Source: Rubricella sp038526735
GTDB taxonomy: Bacteria > Pseudomonadota > Alphaproteobacteria > Rhodobacterales > Rhodobacteraceae
Direction: 5' to 3'
Assembly (NCBI GenBank): GCA_038526735.1
Contig: JBCBGM010000008.1
Span: 7,081-71,080, forward strand
Length of the DNA: 64,000 nt
In this document: positions 26,961 through 34,927 of the stretch, piece after piece
Numbering within the stretch: position 1 is the stretch's first letter
Layout of the letters: the number at the start of each line of letters is the position of its first letter
Program-made: the position numbers and the translations under genes
Notes under the pieces: model-generated
Told to the model about the DNA's origin: nothing
The model's database searches: none
What the model saw: the letters and a program-made list of their open reading frames with translations, nothing else

Positions 26961-27506
26961 ATGACTGCTGCCCAATTCTCCCTCGTCGTGGCCACCAGCG
27001 CCGACGGATTTATTGCCCGCCACCCCGGAGACAGCCCCACGAGCTGGGCCTCTGCCGAAGAACAGGCAATATTCTTCGAGCATGTTGACCGGGCGGATTG
27101 GTCAGTGATGGGGCGGCACACCCATGAGGTGGCAGATCGTCCTGACCGCCGCCGTATCGTCTTTTCGACGCAAACTGCAGGCTGGCAACGCCCCACCCAG
27201 CTGTGGCTGAACCCGGCTGATAACACCCCAGCGAGCCTCGCCGAGCACGTGAATGCAGTACACCCGCTAGAGCACGCCCTCATCCTTGGGGGCACGCGAG
27301 TGCATGACTGGTTCTTGGCGCAGAACGCGATTGCCGCGGTGTATCTGACGGTGGAGCCCATCCGCTTTGGCACTGGCCTGCCGCTTTTCTCAGAGCATAT
27401 TGGCCCACCCCTAGAGGTGCTCGAGGCCCTCGGGTTTACGATGCACGCCAACCAGACGCTGAACCGGCAAGGCACGCGGTACATCACCCTCAAACCCTGG
27501 CCCTGA
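26961..27506 (+). CDS. Stand-alone RibD C-terminal/DHFR-like reductase
   Basis: A 181-residue protein of the RibD_C (dihydrofolate reductase-like) fold: FSLVVATSADGFIAR at the N-terminus, a GRHTHEVADRPDRRRIVFS segment, HALILGGTRVHDWFL corresponding to the NADPH-binding GG loop, and VYLTVEPIRFGTGLPLF near the C-terminus. Such proteins are annotated as dihydrofolate reductase family members, usually with unknown substrate. It is close to nrdR-ribD but separate from the RibD reductase domain, so a riboflavin role is possible but unproven. Confidence 0.82.
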   Translation: MTAAQFSLVVATSADGFIARHPGDSPTSWASAEEQAIFFEHVDRADWSVMGRHTHEVADRPDRRRIVFSTQTAGWQRPTQLWLNPADNTPASLAEHVNAVHPLEHALILGGTRVHDWFLAQNAIAAVYLTVEPIRFGTGLPLFSEHIGPPLEVLEALGFTMHANQTLNRQGTRYITLKPWP

Positions 27507-27593
27507 CCGCATCTGGTGGTTTACAGTTTCTGACTACCCAAACCTTGGGGCATCGCCTAGAGTGCCGCTCAAACAGCCCACCGGAGATCGCCG

Positions 27594-28067
27594 ATGCGTT
27601 GCCCGTTTTGCGGAAACACAGAGACCCAGGTCAAAGATAGCCGCCCCGCCGAGGATCATGTGGCCATCCGACGGCGCCGGTTTTGCCCGGCCTGCGGCGG
27701 GCGCTTCACGACCTACGAGCGGGTGCAACTCCGCGATCTCACCGTGGTCAAAAAGAATGGCCGTCGCGAAGACTTCGATCGCGACAAACTCTCCCGCTCG
27801 ATCCGCATCGCCCTGCAAAAGCGCCCGGTAGAGCAGGAACGCATCGATCAGATGATCACCGGCATCGTGCGGCGGCTTGAGTCGACCGGGGAAAGCGACA
27901 TCCAGTCAGACTCTATCGGCGAGATCGTGATGGAGGCGCTCGCCCGGATCGACACGGTTGCCTATGTGCGTTTTGCCAGCGTTTACAAGAACTTCCAGGC
28001 TGCCGACGATTTCGAAGACTTCGTGCATGAGCTGCGCCCGCCCAACCCGGATGACAGCGACAGCTAA
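27594..28067 (+). CDS. nrdR: Transcriptional repressor NrdR
   Basis: Zinc-ribbon and ATP-cone repressor of ribonucleotide reductase genes, responding to dATP/ATP. The 157-residue protein has zinc cysteines Cys3, Cys6, Cys31 and Cys34 (MRCPFCG, FCPACGGRF) and an ATP-cone from about 49 to 139 (VVKKNGRREDFDRDKL). The acidic C-terminal tail is a usual variation. It is two bases from ribD (stop TAA at 28065-28067, ATG at 28070), the standard nrdR-ribD pairing in alphaproteobacteria. Confidence 0.97.
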   Translation: MRCPFCGNTETQVKDSRPAEDHVAIRRRRFCPACGGRFTTYERVQLRDLTVVKKNGRREDFDRDKLSRSIRIALQKRPVEQERIDQMITGIVRRLESTGESDIQSDSIGEIVMEALARIDTVAYVRFASVYKNFQAADDFEDFVHELRPPNPDDSDS

Positions 28068-28069
28068 CC

Positions 28070-29170
28070 ATGGCCAGTGATGCCGCGCATATGCGCCACG
28101 CGCTCAGTCTCGCGGCGCGGGGCCTGGGGCGCGTCTGGCCAAACCCGGCGGTGGGGTGCGTGATCGTCTCTCAAGACCGCATCGTCGGCCGGGGCTGGAC
28201 CCAGCCCAGCGGTCGGCCCCATGCAGAAGTGATGGCGCTCGCGCAGGCTGGAGCCGCAGCGAAAGGGGCGGATGTTTTCGTCACGCTAGAGCCCTGCGCC
28301 CACCACGGCAAAACGCCCCCCTGCGCTGAAGCCTTGATCGCCGCCGGGGTCGCCCGTGTGATCACCCCACTCGAAGATCCGGACACCCGCGTCGCAGGTC
28401 GCGGGCTCAAGATGTTGCGGTCTGCGGGTGTCAAAGTCTCTCTCGACACGATCTGCCTTGATGAGGCGGTGGCGCTCAACGAGGGGTTCTTGCTGCACCG
28501 TACCCAAGGGCGCCCGACGGTCACACTCAAGCTCGCAACCACGCTCGACGGGCGCATTGCGATGCCGACGGGGGAGAGCCGCTGGATAACAGGCCCCGCC
28601 GCCCGCCAGCGCGTACACCTTCTGCGCGCCCAGCATGACGCGGTGCTGATCGGCGCTGGCACCGCCCGAGTGGATGACCCGATGCTCGATGTGCGCGATA
28701 TCGGCATGTCGGATCTCTCCCCGGTGCGGGTGGTGGCGGATGGCGGGCTGTCGCTGTCGCTCACCGGACGGCTTGCCCGCAGCGCGCAGCAGGCCCCGGT
28801 TTGGCTGATCCACAACCCCCGCGCAGACCGGCTTCGCCGCGATGCCTGGCGCGACGTGGGGGCAAAAACCCTCGCATGCGCTGAGGTGGGCGGGCGGCTT
28901 TCTGCGCCTGACATCCTCAAGACGCTCGCGAAAGAGGGGATCACGCGGGTGTTTTGCGAGGGCGGTGGGCAGCTTGCGGCCTCGCTGCTCAAAGCGGGTT
29001 TGGTGGACCGGCTGATCGAGATGCGCTCGGGCAAAATCATCGGCGGGCGCGGGCGCAGCGCGATCGCAGACCTCGGGTTCGAGCGGCTCGCGGATGTGCC
29101 CCAATTCACCCTCGCGCGCAGCCAACCGGTGGGCGAGGACATGCTGCTCGAATGGGTGCCGCGCAGCTAA
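28070..29170 (+). CDS. ribD: Bifunctional riboflavin deaminase/reductase
   Basis: Catalyses deamination of the pyrimidine and reduction of the ribosyl side chain in riboflavin synthesis. The 366-residue protein has an N-terminal cytidine-deaminase-like domain with HAEV (His51, Glu53) and PCAHHGKTPPC (Cys76, Cys85) and a C-terminal reductase domain with TLDGRIA, RWITG and EGGGQLAASLL. Length is normal. The gene converges with kpsC, the two stops overlapping by four bases. Confidence 0.96.
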   Translation: MASDAAHMRHALSLAARGLGRVWPNPAVGCVIVSQDRIVGRGWTQPSGRPHAEVMALAQAGAAAKGADVFVTLEPCAHHGKTPPCAEALIAAGVARVITPLEDPDTRVAGRGLKMLRSAGVKVSLDTICLDEAVALNEGFLLHRTQGRPTVTLKLATTLDGRIAMPTGESRWITGPAARQRVHLLRAQHDAVLIGAGTARVDDPMLDVRDIGMSDLSPVRVVADGGLSLSLTGRLARSAQQAPVWLIHNPRADRLRRDAWRDVGAKTLACAEVGGRLSAPDILKTLAKEGITRVFCEGGGQLAASLLKAGLVDRLIEMRSGKIIGGRGRSAIADLGFERLADVPQFTLARSQPVGEDMLLEWVPRS

Positions 29171-31137
29171 CGCCAGAACGGCGTCGAGGCCAACGCTCCT
29201 TGCGCCTTTGACAGCAGCCGCAGCACCGTTCCGGGTCGTGTGCCCCGCTGCGCCGCGATGCGCTCGATCACGGTTTCAGGGCCACAGGCGCGTCGCGTGA
29301 CAGGGTCAAAGTAGAGCGCGCTCTCGATGAGCGTTGCGTGGATGAGTTGGTCAAGCGAGAGCGGTACGCCACGTCGGTTTTCGGGCAGCGGCGGGCCGAG
29401 ATCATCGGTCAGGCCCCATCCCGCATAGAATGGCCAGCCGAAGCAGGTAACGGGAATGCTGCGCAGCAGTGCCTCAAACCCCAGCGTGGAGGTCATGGTC
29501 ACTACCCGCTCCAGCTTTGGCCTAAGTGCAGTGAGGCTTGCGGGGGTTTCTGCGGCGCTCACGGCGGCAAGGGCCCCGCGCGGCAACACCCCTGGGCGCA
29601 ACCCTGCGACGACATCCGGATGCGCACGGTAGAGGAGTTGCGCATGCGGAAATCGCTCTCGCGCCGCCTCCAACAGCGCCGCATTACTCTGCACAGTGCC
29701 GCCGCCGCACAGCAAAGAGGCGTCGTCCTCCACCTGGCCAACAACAAGCGTCCAACCGTCGCCATCGGGGGCAGTGCCCGCGCCCGACACGCCATATTTT
29801 GTGACGTCCAGCTCTAGAATCCGCGCCCGCAACCTTTCAGCCCGCGCCAGTGCCGCAGGCGGCAACGCCACACTCGCAGCGCACCGCGCCTCTAGATCAC
29901 TGGGGCGCGTGGCGTCAAAACTTATGCCCCGACGATCCAGCGTCAGAGAGAGCGGCGGCACCAGTTCTGCGCCCAACCCCGCGCTGCGCAGGACACCGTC
30001 CTCCAGCTGCCAAACGTTGGTATCGGCCCCCAACCGGCTCGCCCAGACCACCGGTTGCATCCCAGCCGTGCGAGCTGCGGCGGGCGTTTTTGAGAACCGC
30101 ACGGTCGCCCCCGTCGCCCCCAAAAGCGCTTTCACCCGCGCCCGCTTCCACAGCCGCACTTCGCAGAGGCCCAACGGCCGCGCAGTCGTGCGCGCATGGC
30201 GGGCGGCTGCATCGAGGCGCTCAATCACCCGGGTCAGATCACAGGCCTGTCGCTCTATCGGATCAAACCACCGGGTGCGGTCGATATGGGTGACGGAAAA
30301 GAGCTGCTCCGCCGTCAAAGCGGGGCCAGAAACCTCCCCCGCATCGAGCCCGCGCCCTGCGTAGTGTGGCCTGGCGAAAAGCTTCGGCCGGTGCCCCGCG
30401 AAAATCGCTTCCTGCCCGAGTTGGGATGACACGGCATAAACCGCCTCCGCCCGCTCCAGCACATCCCACGGGTTTGCAGGCGTGGTCAGCCGCTGCACCC
30501 GGTCGAGCAAAACACGGCCCTCAAAATGCCCCCGCCCGCGTGGGTGACAGCGAATGACAATGGGCAGACCCGGATGATCATCCAGCGCGCTCTGCAACAT
30601 TCGCTCAAAACTCTGCGGCCCCCCACCTGACGCCGCGATGGAGGCATCGCCGCGGCGCTGATCGCACAGCAAGACAAACCGGCGGGGCAAATCCGCCTCC
30701 TCCGCGTCGCGCCAGGCGTTGTATTTGGAGAGGCGATAGGCACGCAGCAGCGCCATAAGGTTTGCCGCGTCCGAATGCGCCGGGGCGGCCTGCGCAAGGA
30801 CATCCATCAGCTCCGACGAGCCATGTCCAAACGGCAAACCCTTGCTATCTAGCACAAACCCAAAGCTCAAAGGGTCCTCCGGATGCACACTCCGCAGCGG
30901 CGCATCTTCCAGATAAACCAGGGGCTTACCCAGCCGCTTGGCCAGAGCTTTACCCCGCCACGCCGTCGCACTCGCGCCCCAAACCGCAATGGCATCGCTC
31001 CCCGGCCCAGCCCGCTCTAGCCGCCAGCCATAAGCCCGCAGCATGCACTTTAGATGTCGGTTAAAAAGCAGGCCGAGGGAGACGACCCCAAGCCGCCGCG
31101 GCTCTGCGGCCTCAGAAATCACCGATTGTGCGGTCAA
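29167..31137 (-). CDS. kpsC: Capsule beta-Kdo transferase KpsC
   Basis: Makes the poly-Kdo linker on lysophosphatidylglycerol for group 2-type capsules, acting at the cytoplasmic side of the inner membrane. The 656-residue protein has the two related Kdo-transferase modules (N-terminal about 1-330, C-terminal about 335-640) seen in KpsC. Repeated landmarks include VWGASATAWRG and VWASRLGADT at module starts, SVTHIDRTRWFDP and ATLIESALYFDP at module ends, and TFGFEALL-type TSTLGFEALLRSIPV. Its start overlaps the OPX gene by 26 bases, so the two are cotranscribed. Distinguished from KpsS by the two-module length. Confidence 0.92.
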   Translation of the reverse strand: MTAQSVISEAAEPRRLGVVSLGLLFNRHLKCMLRAYGWRLERAGPGSDAIAVWGASATAWRGKALAKRLGKPLVYLEDAPLRSVHPEDPLSFGFVLDSKGLPFGHGSSELMDVLAQAAPAHSDAANLMALLRAYRLSKYNAWRDAEEADLPRRFVLLCDQRRGDASIAASGGGPQSFERMLQSALDDHPGLPIVIRCHPRGRGHFEGRVLLDRVQRLTTPANPWDVLERAEAVYAVSSQLGQEAIFAGHRPKLFARPHYAGRGLDAGEVSGPALTAEQLFSVTHIDRTRWFDPIERQACDLTRVIERLDAAARHARTTARPLGLCEVRLWKRARVKALLGATGATVRFSKTPAAARTAGMQPVVWASRLGADTNVWQLEDGVLRSAGLGAELVPPLSLTLDRRGISFDATRPSDLEARCAASVALPPAALARAERLRARILELDVTKYGVSGAGTAPDGDGWTLVVGQVEDDASLLCGGGTVQSNAALLEAARERFPHAQLLYRAHPDVVAGLRPGVLPRGALAAVSAAETPASLTALRPKLERVVTMTSTLGFEALLRSIPVTCFGWPFYAGWGLTDDLGPPLPENRRGVPLSLDQLIHATLIESALYFDPVTRRACGPETVIERIAAQRGTRPGTVLRLLSKAQGALASTPFWR

Positions 31138-32257
31138 GAATGCGCGTGGTGCTGTCGATGGCCTGCAAGGGCGGCGCGATGGAGCCGATGACCTTCAGGA
31201 ACTGAACATAAGGCGCTTCAGAGACATAGATGATGTCGCCATCGCGCACCATAAACCCGTCCGCCACAAAGAAGGATGCGGGCTTCGTCAGGTCCATCAC
31301 ATAGGCCACACGCTCCACCTCATCGCTAAGGTCTGGCGCCACCTCGTCGAGGATAAACTCCTCCTCCACCCGCAGCACAAAAACGCCCGTCGGGTCTGCA
31401 GTGGCGGCGTTCAGACCGCCGATCAGCGCCAGAGCATCGAGCAGCGAGATTTGTCGGTTCGGGAAGCGCACCTCTGAGGTGCTGCCCACGGCCCCCAGCG
31501 CGATGAACGAGCGCGGGTCGTTTTCGATGATGATCACATCGCCGCCCTGCAACGGCACATCGGCATCGGGGCTGCGAAACACATCCTCCATCCAGGTGCT
31601 GCTGATCAGGTCCCCCCGGCGGATCGTGATGCGCGACACCTCCGGATCAAACCCGCCGCCGGGCGTGTTGGCCAAAAGGCCCGAGAGGGTGCGGGTTTGC
31701 GCCTGGATCGGGAATTCTCCAATCGCGCCGGCGCTGCCAAACACCTTCACCGTGTTGCCACCTGCGGGGCTGAGGGAGACCTCCACCTGCGGCTCTGGCG
31801 TCATTTCAGAGAGCCTGCGCGTGAGCGACTGGCGCAACTCCTCTACCGTCAGACCAGAGACGTTCAAGCGCCCCACTTGCGGAATGAACACGCGGCCCGA
31901 GAGGTCAACCTGCTTCGGCCCCAGCGGGGTGCCACCGCCGACGCCACCAAAGAGCGACGGCGTGGTGTTTTCCCACACCACAATCTCCACCACGTCCAGC
32001 GGACGGATCACCTCAATGTTCTCGATGTTCGCGGTCGTAAAGCTCTGCGAGAACAAGAGCGCGTCATCCACGATTGTCTGGCGCGACACTTGGTCTGTGA
32101 TTTCAATGATTTCCAGCGCCGGGGAGCCATCCTCAGGCTCGGCGGCCAACTCTTGGATCGTTGGGCCGGGGCGCGGCAGCGTGCAGGCAGACAGCACCAT
32201 TACCGCGCAGAACAAAGCCCCGCAGGACCGGAGGGAAGGGAAGGTTCGGTGCGCCAT
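31112..32257 (-). CDS. Capsule/polysaccharide export outer membrane lipoprotein (OPX family, KpsD/Wza-like)
   Basis: Forms the outer-membrane or periplasmic channel for polysaccharide export. The 381-residue protein begins with a lipoprotein signal (VMVLSAC, Cys around 25). A poly-export domain follows (VIRPLDVVEIVVWEN, then VDLSGRVFIPQVGRLNVSGL), then soluble ligand-binding beta-grasp domains (FGSAGAIGEFPIQAQ, GDVIIIENDP, ALGAVGSTSEVRFP). The C-terminal end lacks an obvious amphipathic OM helix of the Wza type and resembles KpsD/CtrA-like OPX proteins. It lies between kpsS and kpsC. Confidence 0.88.
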   Translation of the reverse strand: MAHRTFPSLRSCGALFCAVMVLSACTLPRPGPTIQELAAEPEDGSPALEIIEITDQVSRQTIVDDALLFSQSFTTANIENIEVIRPLDVVEIVVWENTTPSLFGGVGGGTPLGPKQVDLSGRVFIPQVGRLNVSGLTVEELRQSLTRRLSEMTPEPQVEVSLSPAGGNTVKVFGSAGAIGEFPIQAQTRTLSGLLANTPGGGFDPEVSRITIRRGDLISSTWMEDVFRSPDADVPLQGGDVIIIENDPRSFIALGAVGSTSEVRFPNRQISLLDALALIGGLNAATADPTGVFVLRVEEEFILDEVAPDLSDEVERVAYVMDLTKPASFFVADGFMVRDGDIIYVSEAPYVQFLKVIGSIAPPLQAIDSTTRILDRTIGDF

Positions 32258-32306
32258 GTTATTCTGCTCTGCCTGCCTTGGGCGGTTTTGATCAGTATAC
32301 CGAGCG

Positions 32307-33602
32307 CTACCGCATCATGAAAGCGTTATCGAATCGGCCCGTGTTCAGAAGCGCCTCATAGGGGCCCTCGTTGGCCAGCATACGATCTACCGCGTCCCGC
32401 AAAATATCAGCACGGCCCCGGCCGGTGTAGAAGCTGCCTTTGATCTGACTGGTGAACAGCAAAAACCTTCTAAACCCTAAATAGGCATGATGATCAGGCG
32501 ATTGCGGGTCGGCGAAGAACGCCACCAGTGGCTGATCCGACACAAACTCGGGCTTGGAATAAACCGCCCGCCCCAACGCCTTCACCGGCAGTCCGCGCCA
32601 CAGCGCCTGTTGGGCAGCGGTGGAGTTGATGGTGACGGCAGACTGCGCGGTATCAAGCAAAGTCGCCAAAGGCCCTCCCGGGATAAGCGAGACGCGACCC
32701 CGCACTCCCGCTGCCCTTGCTGCAGAGGCCACCAGCTTACCCATCGGCTCTCGACCATCGTCAAACGGATGGGTCTTGAACACGAGCACATGATGCGAGG
32801 GCGCGCCCTGCGCAAACGCCTCCGTCACCTCTGCGATAAACGGCGCCATACAGTCATAGCCCGAATGCGCCTGAACCGAGCTGTCATGGCCCAGCTGCAG
32901 CAGAACCAGATGAAACGGCACGCCAGAGGTCAGCACCTTTTGCGTCGCCCAGCGCCGCTCAATCGCATCGAACGGAGACTTCAGGATCTTGCGCACGTAG
33001 AGCCCCGTCTCCTGCGCAACCCCCACCCCCCGATGAGAGCGATACTGCGGATATTTCCGCGCCTTGAGAGCGATATGCCCATGGTAAAGCGCGCCCGAGA
33101 GAGCATGGCGCAGCGCCGTGCCCCACTGGTCTGGCGTGTTGGGCAACGGCGCATCTTCGGGCGGGAGCGCATGCAAGATGTCCTCCGTGGTGAGTGACAT
33201 CAGCGGAGACGCCCCATTCACCCCGCCCCGTTCATAGGTCACCCAGTAGGGCCGAAGATATCCTTCCTCAAACACATGCAGGGTGATGTCCTGTTGCTCT
33301 GCGAGGGTGATCGCCGCGGCATGATGCGGCCGCGCATCGCCGTAGAGCACCAGATCGGTGACACCACGCTCTTTCAGGAAAGCCTCAAGCCAAGAAGACC
33401 ACGCCTCTGCCGGTTCTTGATAGGCGGTGTAGGTCCGCGCGCGGCCCCACGACCACTCATCGCCCGCGTTTAGCCCCACGCGCAACGTCTCGCAGCCCGC
33501 CCGGTCCAACGCCTCTGCGAGTTTGGCGAAGAAGGGACCATGCGGTCCTTGCAGAAACAAAAAGCGGCGCGGCACGGGCAAACTCCGGCAAAAGTTGCCC
33601 AT
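32307..33602 (-). CDS. kpsS: Capsule Kdo transferase KpsS
   Basis: Adds the first Kdo to (lyso)phosphatidylglycerol, starting the linker that KpsC extends. The 431-residue, single-module protein carries FLFLQGPHGPFFAKLAEAL at the N-terminus, HVFEEGYLRPYWVTYERGG, LQLGHDSSVQAHSGY, VFKTHPFDDG and INSTAAQQALWRGLPVKAL, all typical of KpsS. It is the first gene of the minus-strand capsule trio, 49 bases before the OPX gene. Its start is 96 bases from the divergent ribE start. Confidence 0.92.
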   Translation of the reverse strand: MGNFCRSLPVPRRFLFLQGPHGPFFAKLAEALDRAGCETLRVGLNAGDEWSWGRARTYTAYQEPAEAWSSWLEAFLKERGVTDLVLYGDARPHHAAAITLAEQQDITLHVFEEGYLRPYWVTYERGGVNGASPLMSLTTEDILHALPPEDAPLPNTPDQWGTALRHALSGALYHGHIALKARKYPQYRSHRGVGVAQETGLYVRKILKSPFDAIERRWATQKVLTSGVPFHLVLLQLGHDSSVQAHSGYDCMAPFIAEVTEAFAQGAPSHHVLVFKTHPFDDGREPMGKLVASAARAAGVRGRVSLIPGGPLATLLDTAQSAVTINSTAAQQALWRGLPVKALGRAVYSKPEFVSDQPLVAFFADPQSPDHHAYLGFRRFLLFTSQIKGSFYTGRGRADILRDAVDRMLANEGPYEALLNTGRFDNAFMMR

Positions 33603-33698
33603 TGGTCACCCGCGATGCTTGCCCGCGCAACCCCCTCGCGCTTGTCGAATGCCCATAGAGCCCCTAATCACACCTCAAAGACGGAGCGGAGTGAGAGC

Positions 33699-34298
33699 AT
33701 GTTCACAGGCATTATCACCGACGTGGGCGAGGTGACCCAGCTTGAGCACAAGGGCGATCTGCATGTGCGGATCGCGACCGAGTATGACCCGCAAACCATC
33801 GATCTCGGCGCCTCGATCGCCTGCAACGGTGTGTGCCTGACGGTCGTTGACCGCGGCACGTCTGGCGCGCGCAACTGGTTCGACGTGACGCTTTCTGCCG
33901 AGTCCGTGGGCCTGACCACCGCGCAATCCTGGGCCGTGGGCAGCCCGCTGAACCTTGAGCGGGCCCTGCGCGTCGGCGATGAGCTTGGCGGGCATATCGT
34001 CTCGGGCCATGTGGATGGCATGGCGGAGGTTGTGAGCGTCAAGGATGAGGGCGAGTCGACCCGCTATGTCTTTGAGGCACCCGAAACCCTCGCCAAATTC
34101 ATCGCGCCCAAAGGCTCTGTCGCGCTCGATGGCACGTCGCTCACGGTGAACGAGGTGGAGGGGCGGCGCTTTGGCGTCAACATCATCCCCCACACCAAAG
34201 CCGTCACCACCTGGGGCGAGATCAAGGAGGGCGACCATGTCAACCTCGAGATCGACACCCTCGCCCGCTACGTCGCGCGGTTGGCCGAAGCATCATGA
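33699..34298 (+). CDS. ribE: Riboflavin synthase alpha chain
   Basis: Dismutates two 6,7-dimethyl-8-ribityllumazine molecules to riboflavin. From the ATG at 33699 (MFTGIITDVGEV), preceded by GGAG, the protein is 199 residues with two tandem lumazine-binding repeats; the signatures GHVDGMAEV and GSVALDGTSLTVNEV are visible and the first repeat has CNGVCLTVVD. An upstream in-frame start (33540) extends into the divergent kpsS gene and is rejected. The stop overlaps the next gene by four bases (ATGA). Confidence 0.95.
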   Translation: MFTGIITDVGEVTQLEHKGDLHVRIATEYDPQTIDLGASIACNGVCLTVVDRGTSGARNWFDVTLSAESVGLTTAQSWAVGSPLNLERALRVGDELGGHIVSGHVDGMAEVVSVKDEGESTRYVFEAPETLAKFIAPKGSVALDGTSLTVNEVEGRRFGVNIIPHTKAVTTWGEIKEGDHVNLEIDTLARYVARLAEAS

Positions 34299-34852
34299 TG
34301 CTAGGGCACAATGGTGGCCCGACGATGGAGCCGGGCGAAAGCTGGCGCAAAACCTGCTGGTCAAAGGCCCGCAAAGACCTGCTGCCCACGCTGCCCCTGC
34401 AAATCGTGCGCATCCGCGTAAAACGCGCGCAGGCGCTCGGCCTCGACTATACCACCTACGCCACCGTCCGCGCGACCACGGGGCGAGACATCGTCGCGTT
34501 TCTGTTTTCTGACAACGCGCTGCGGTTGCGCGCGCCGGGGCAGATGCCGCCCGCCCGAGCCGCGAAACTGCAAGAGGCACCTGACTGTATTCGCCACCTC
34601 GCCGTGCACCCGCCGCTGCGACCAGAAACAGCCCTCGCGCATCTCTCCGCCGACCACGGGATTGCGCTTGAGACTGTCTTCGCGGCCCCGATGCTCAGCC
34701 AAAGCTGGACCGAAACGCGCGCGCATCTTCGCGCCGCTTTAGGCCAGACACCGTCGGATGCGGTTCTGATGATCGGGGACGGCCCTTTAGAGCCCGGATG
34801 GGCCAAAGCCGGAGCGCTTGCAGGCTACGTTCCCGCCGACCGGTATTTTTGA
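34295..34852 (+). CDS. Conserved unknown protein in the riboflavin operon
   Basis: A 185-residue soluble protein starting MMLGHNGGPTMEPG, with ARKDLLPTLPLQIVRIRVKR and RAQALGLDYTTYATVRATTG. I recognise it only as a conserved Rhodobacteraceae hypothetical found in the same place, between ribE and the ribB homologue. No cofactor or catalytic motif is clear; LMIGDGPLEPGWAKAGALAG near the end is suggestive of a P-loop-free nucleotide or HAD-like context but is not decisive. Its start overlaps the ribE stop (ATGA), giving translational coupling. Function unknown. Confidence 0.8.
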   Translation: MMLGHNGGPTMEPGESWRKTCWSKARKDLLPTLPLQIVRIRVKRAQALGLDYTTYATVRATTGRDIVAFLFSDNALRLRAPGQMPPARAAKLQEAPDCIRHLAVHPPLRPETALAHLSADHGIALETVFAAPMLSQSWTETRAHLRAALGQTPSDAVLMIGDGPLEPGWAKAGALAGYVPADRYF

Positions 34853-34927
34853 ACGGCGCGTCATCCGCACTGGCCAACGCAGGCCGCCGGGCTTAAGTGA
34901 CGGCCTCGAACAGATGTGGGTGCTGAC

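Noticed and set aside
33603..33698. FMN riboswitch before ribE
   Set aside because: The 96-base gap does not contain the conserved RFN core (AGGGGC...), and is too short for one.
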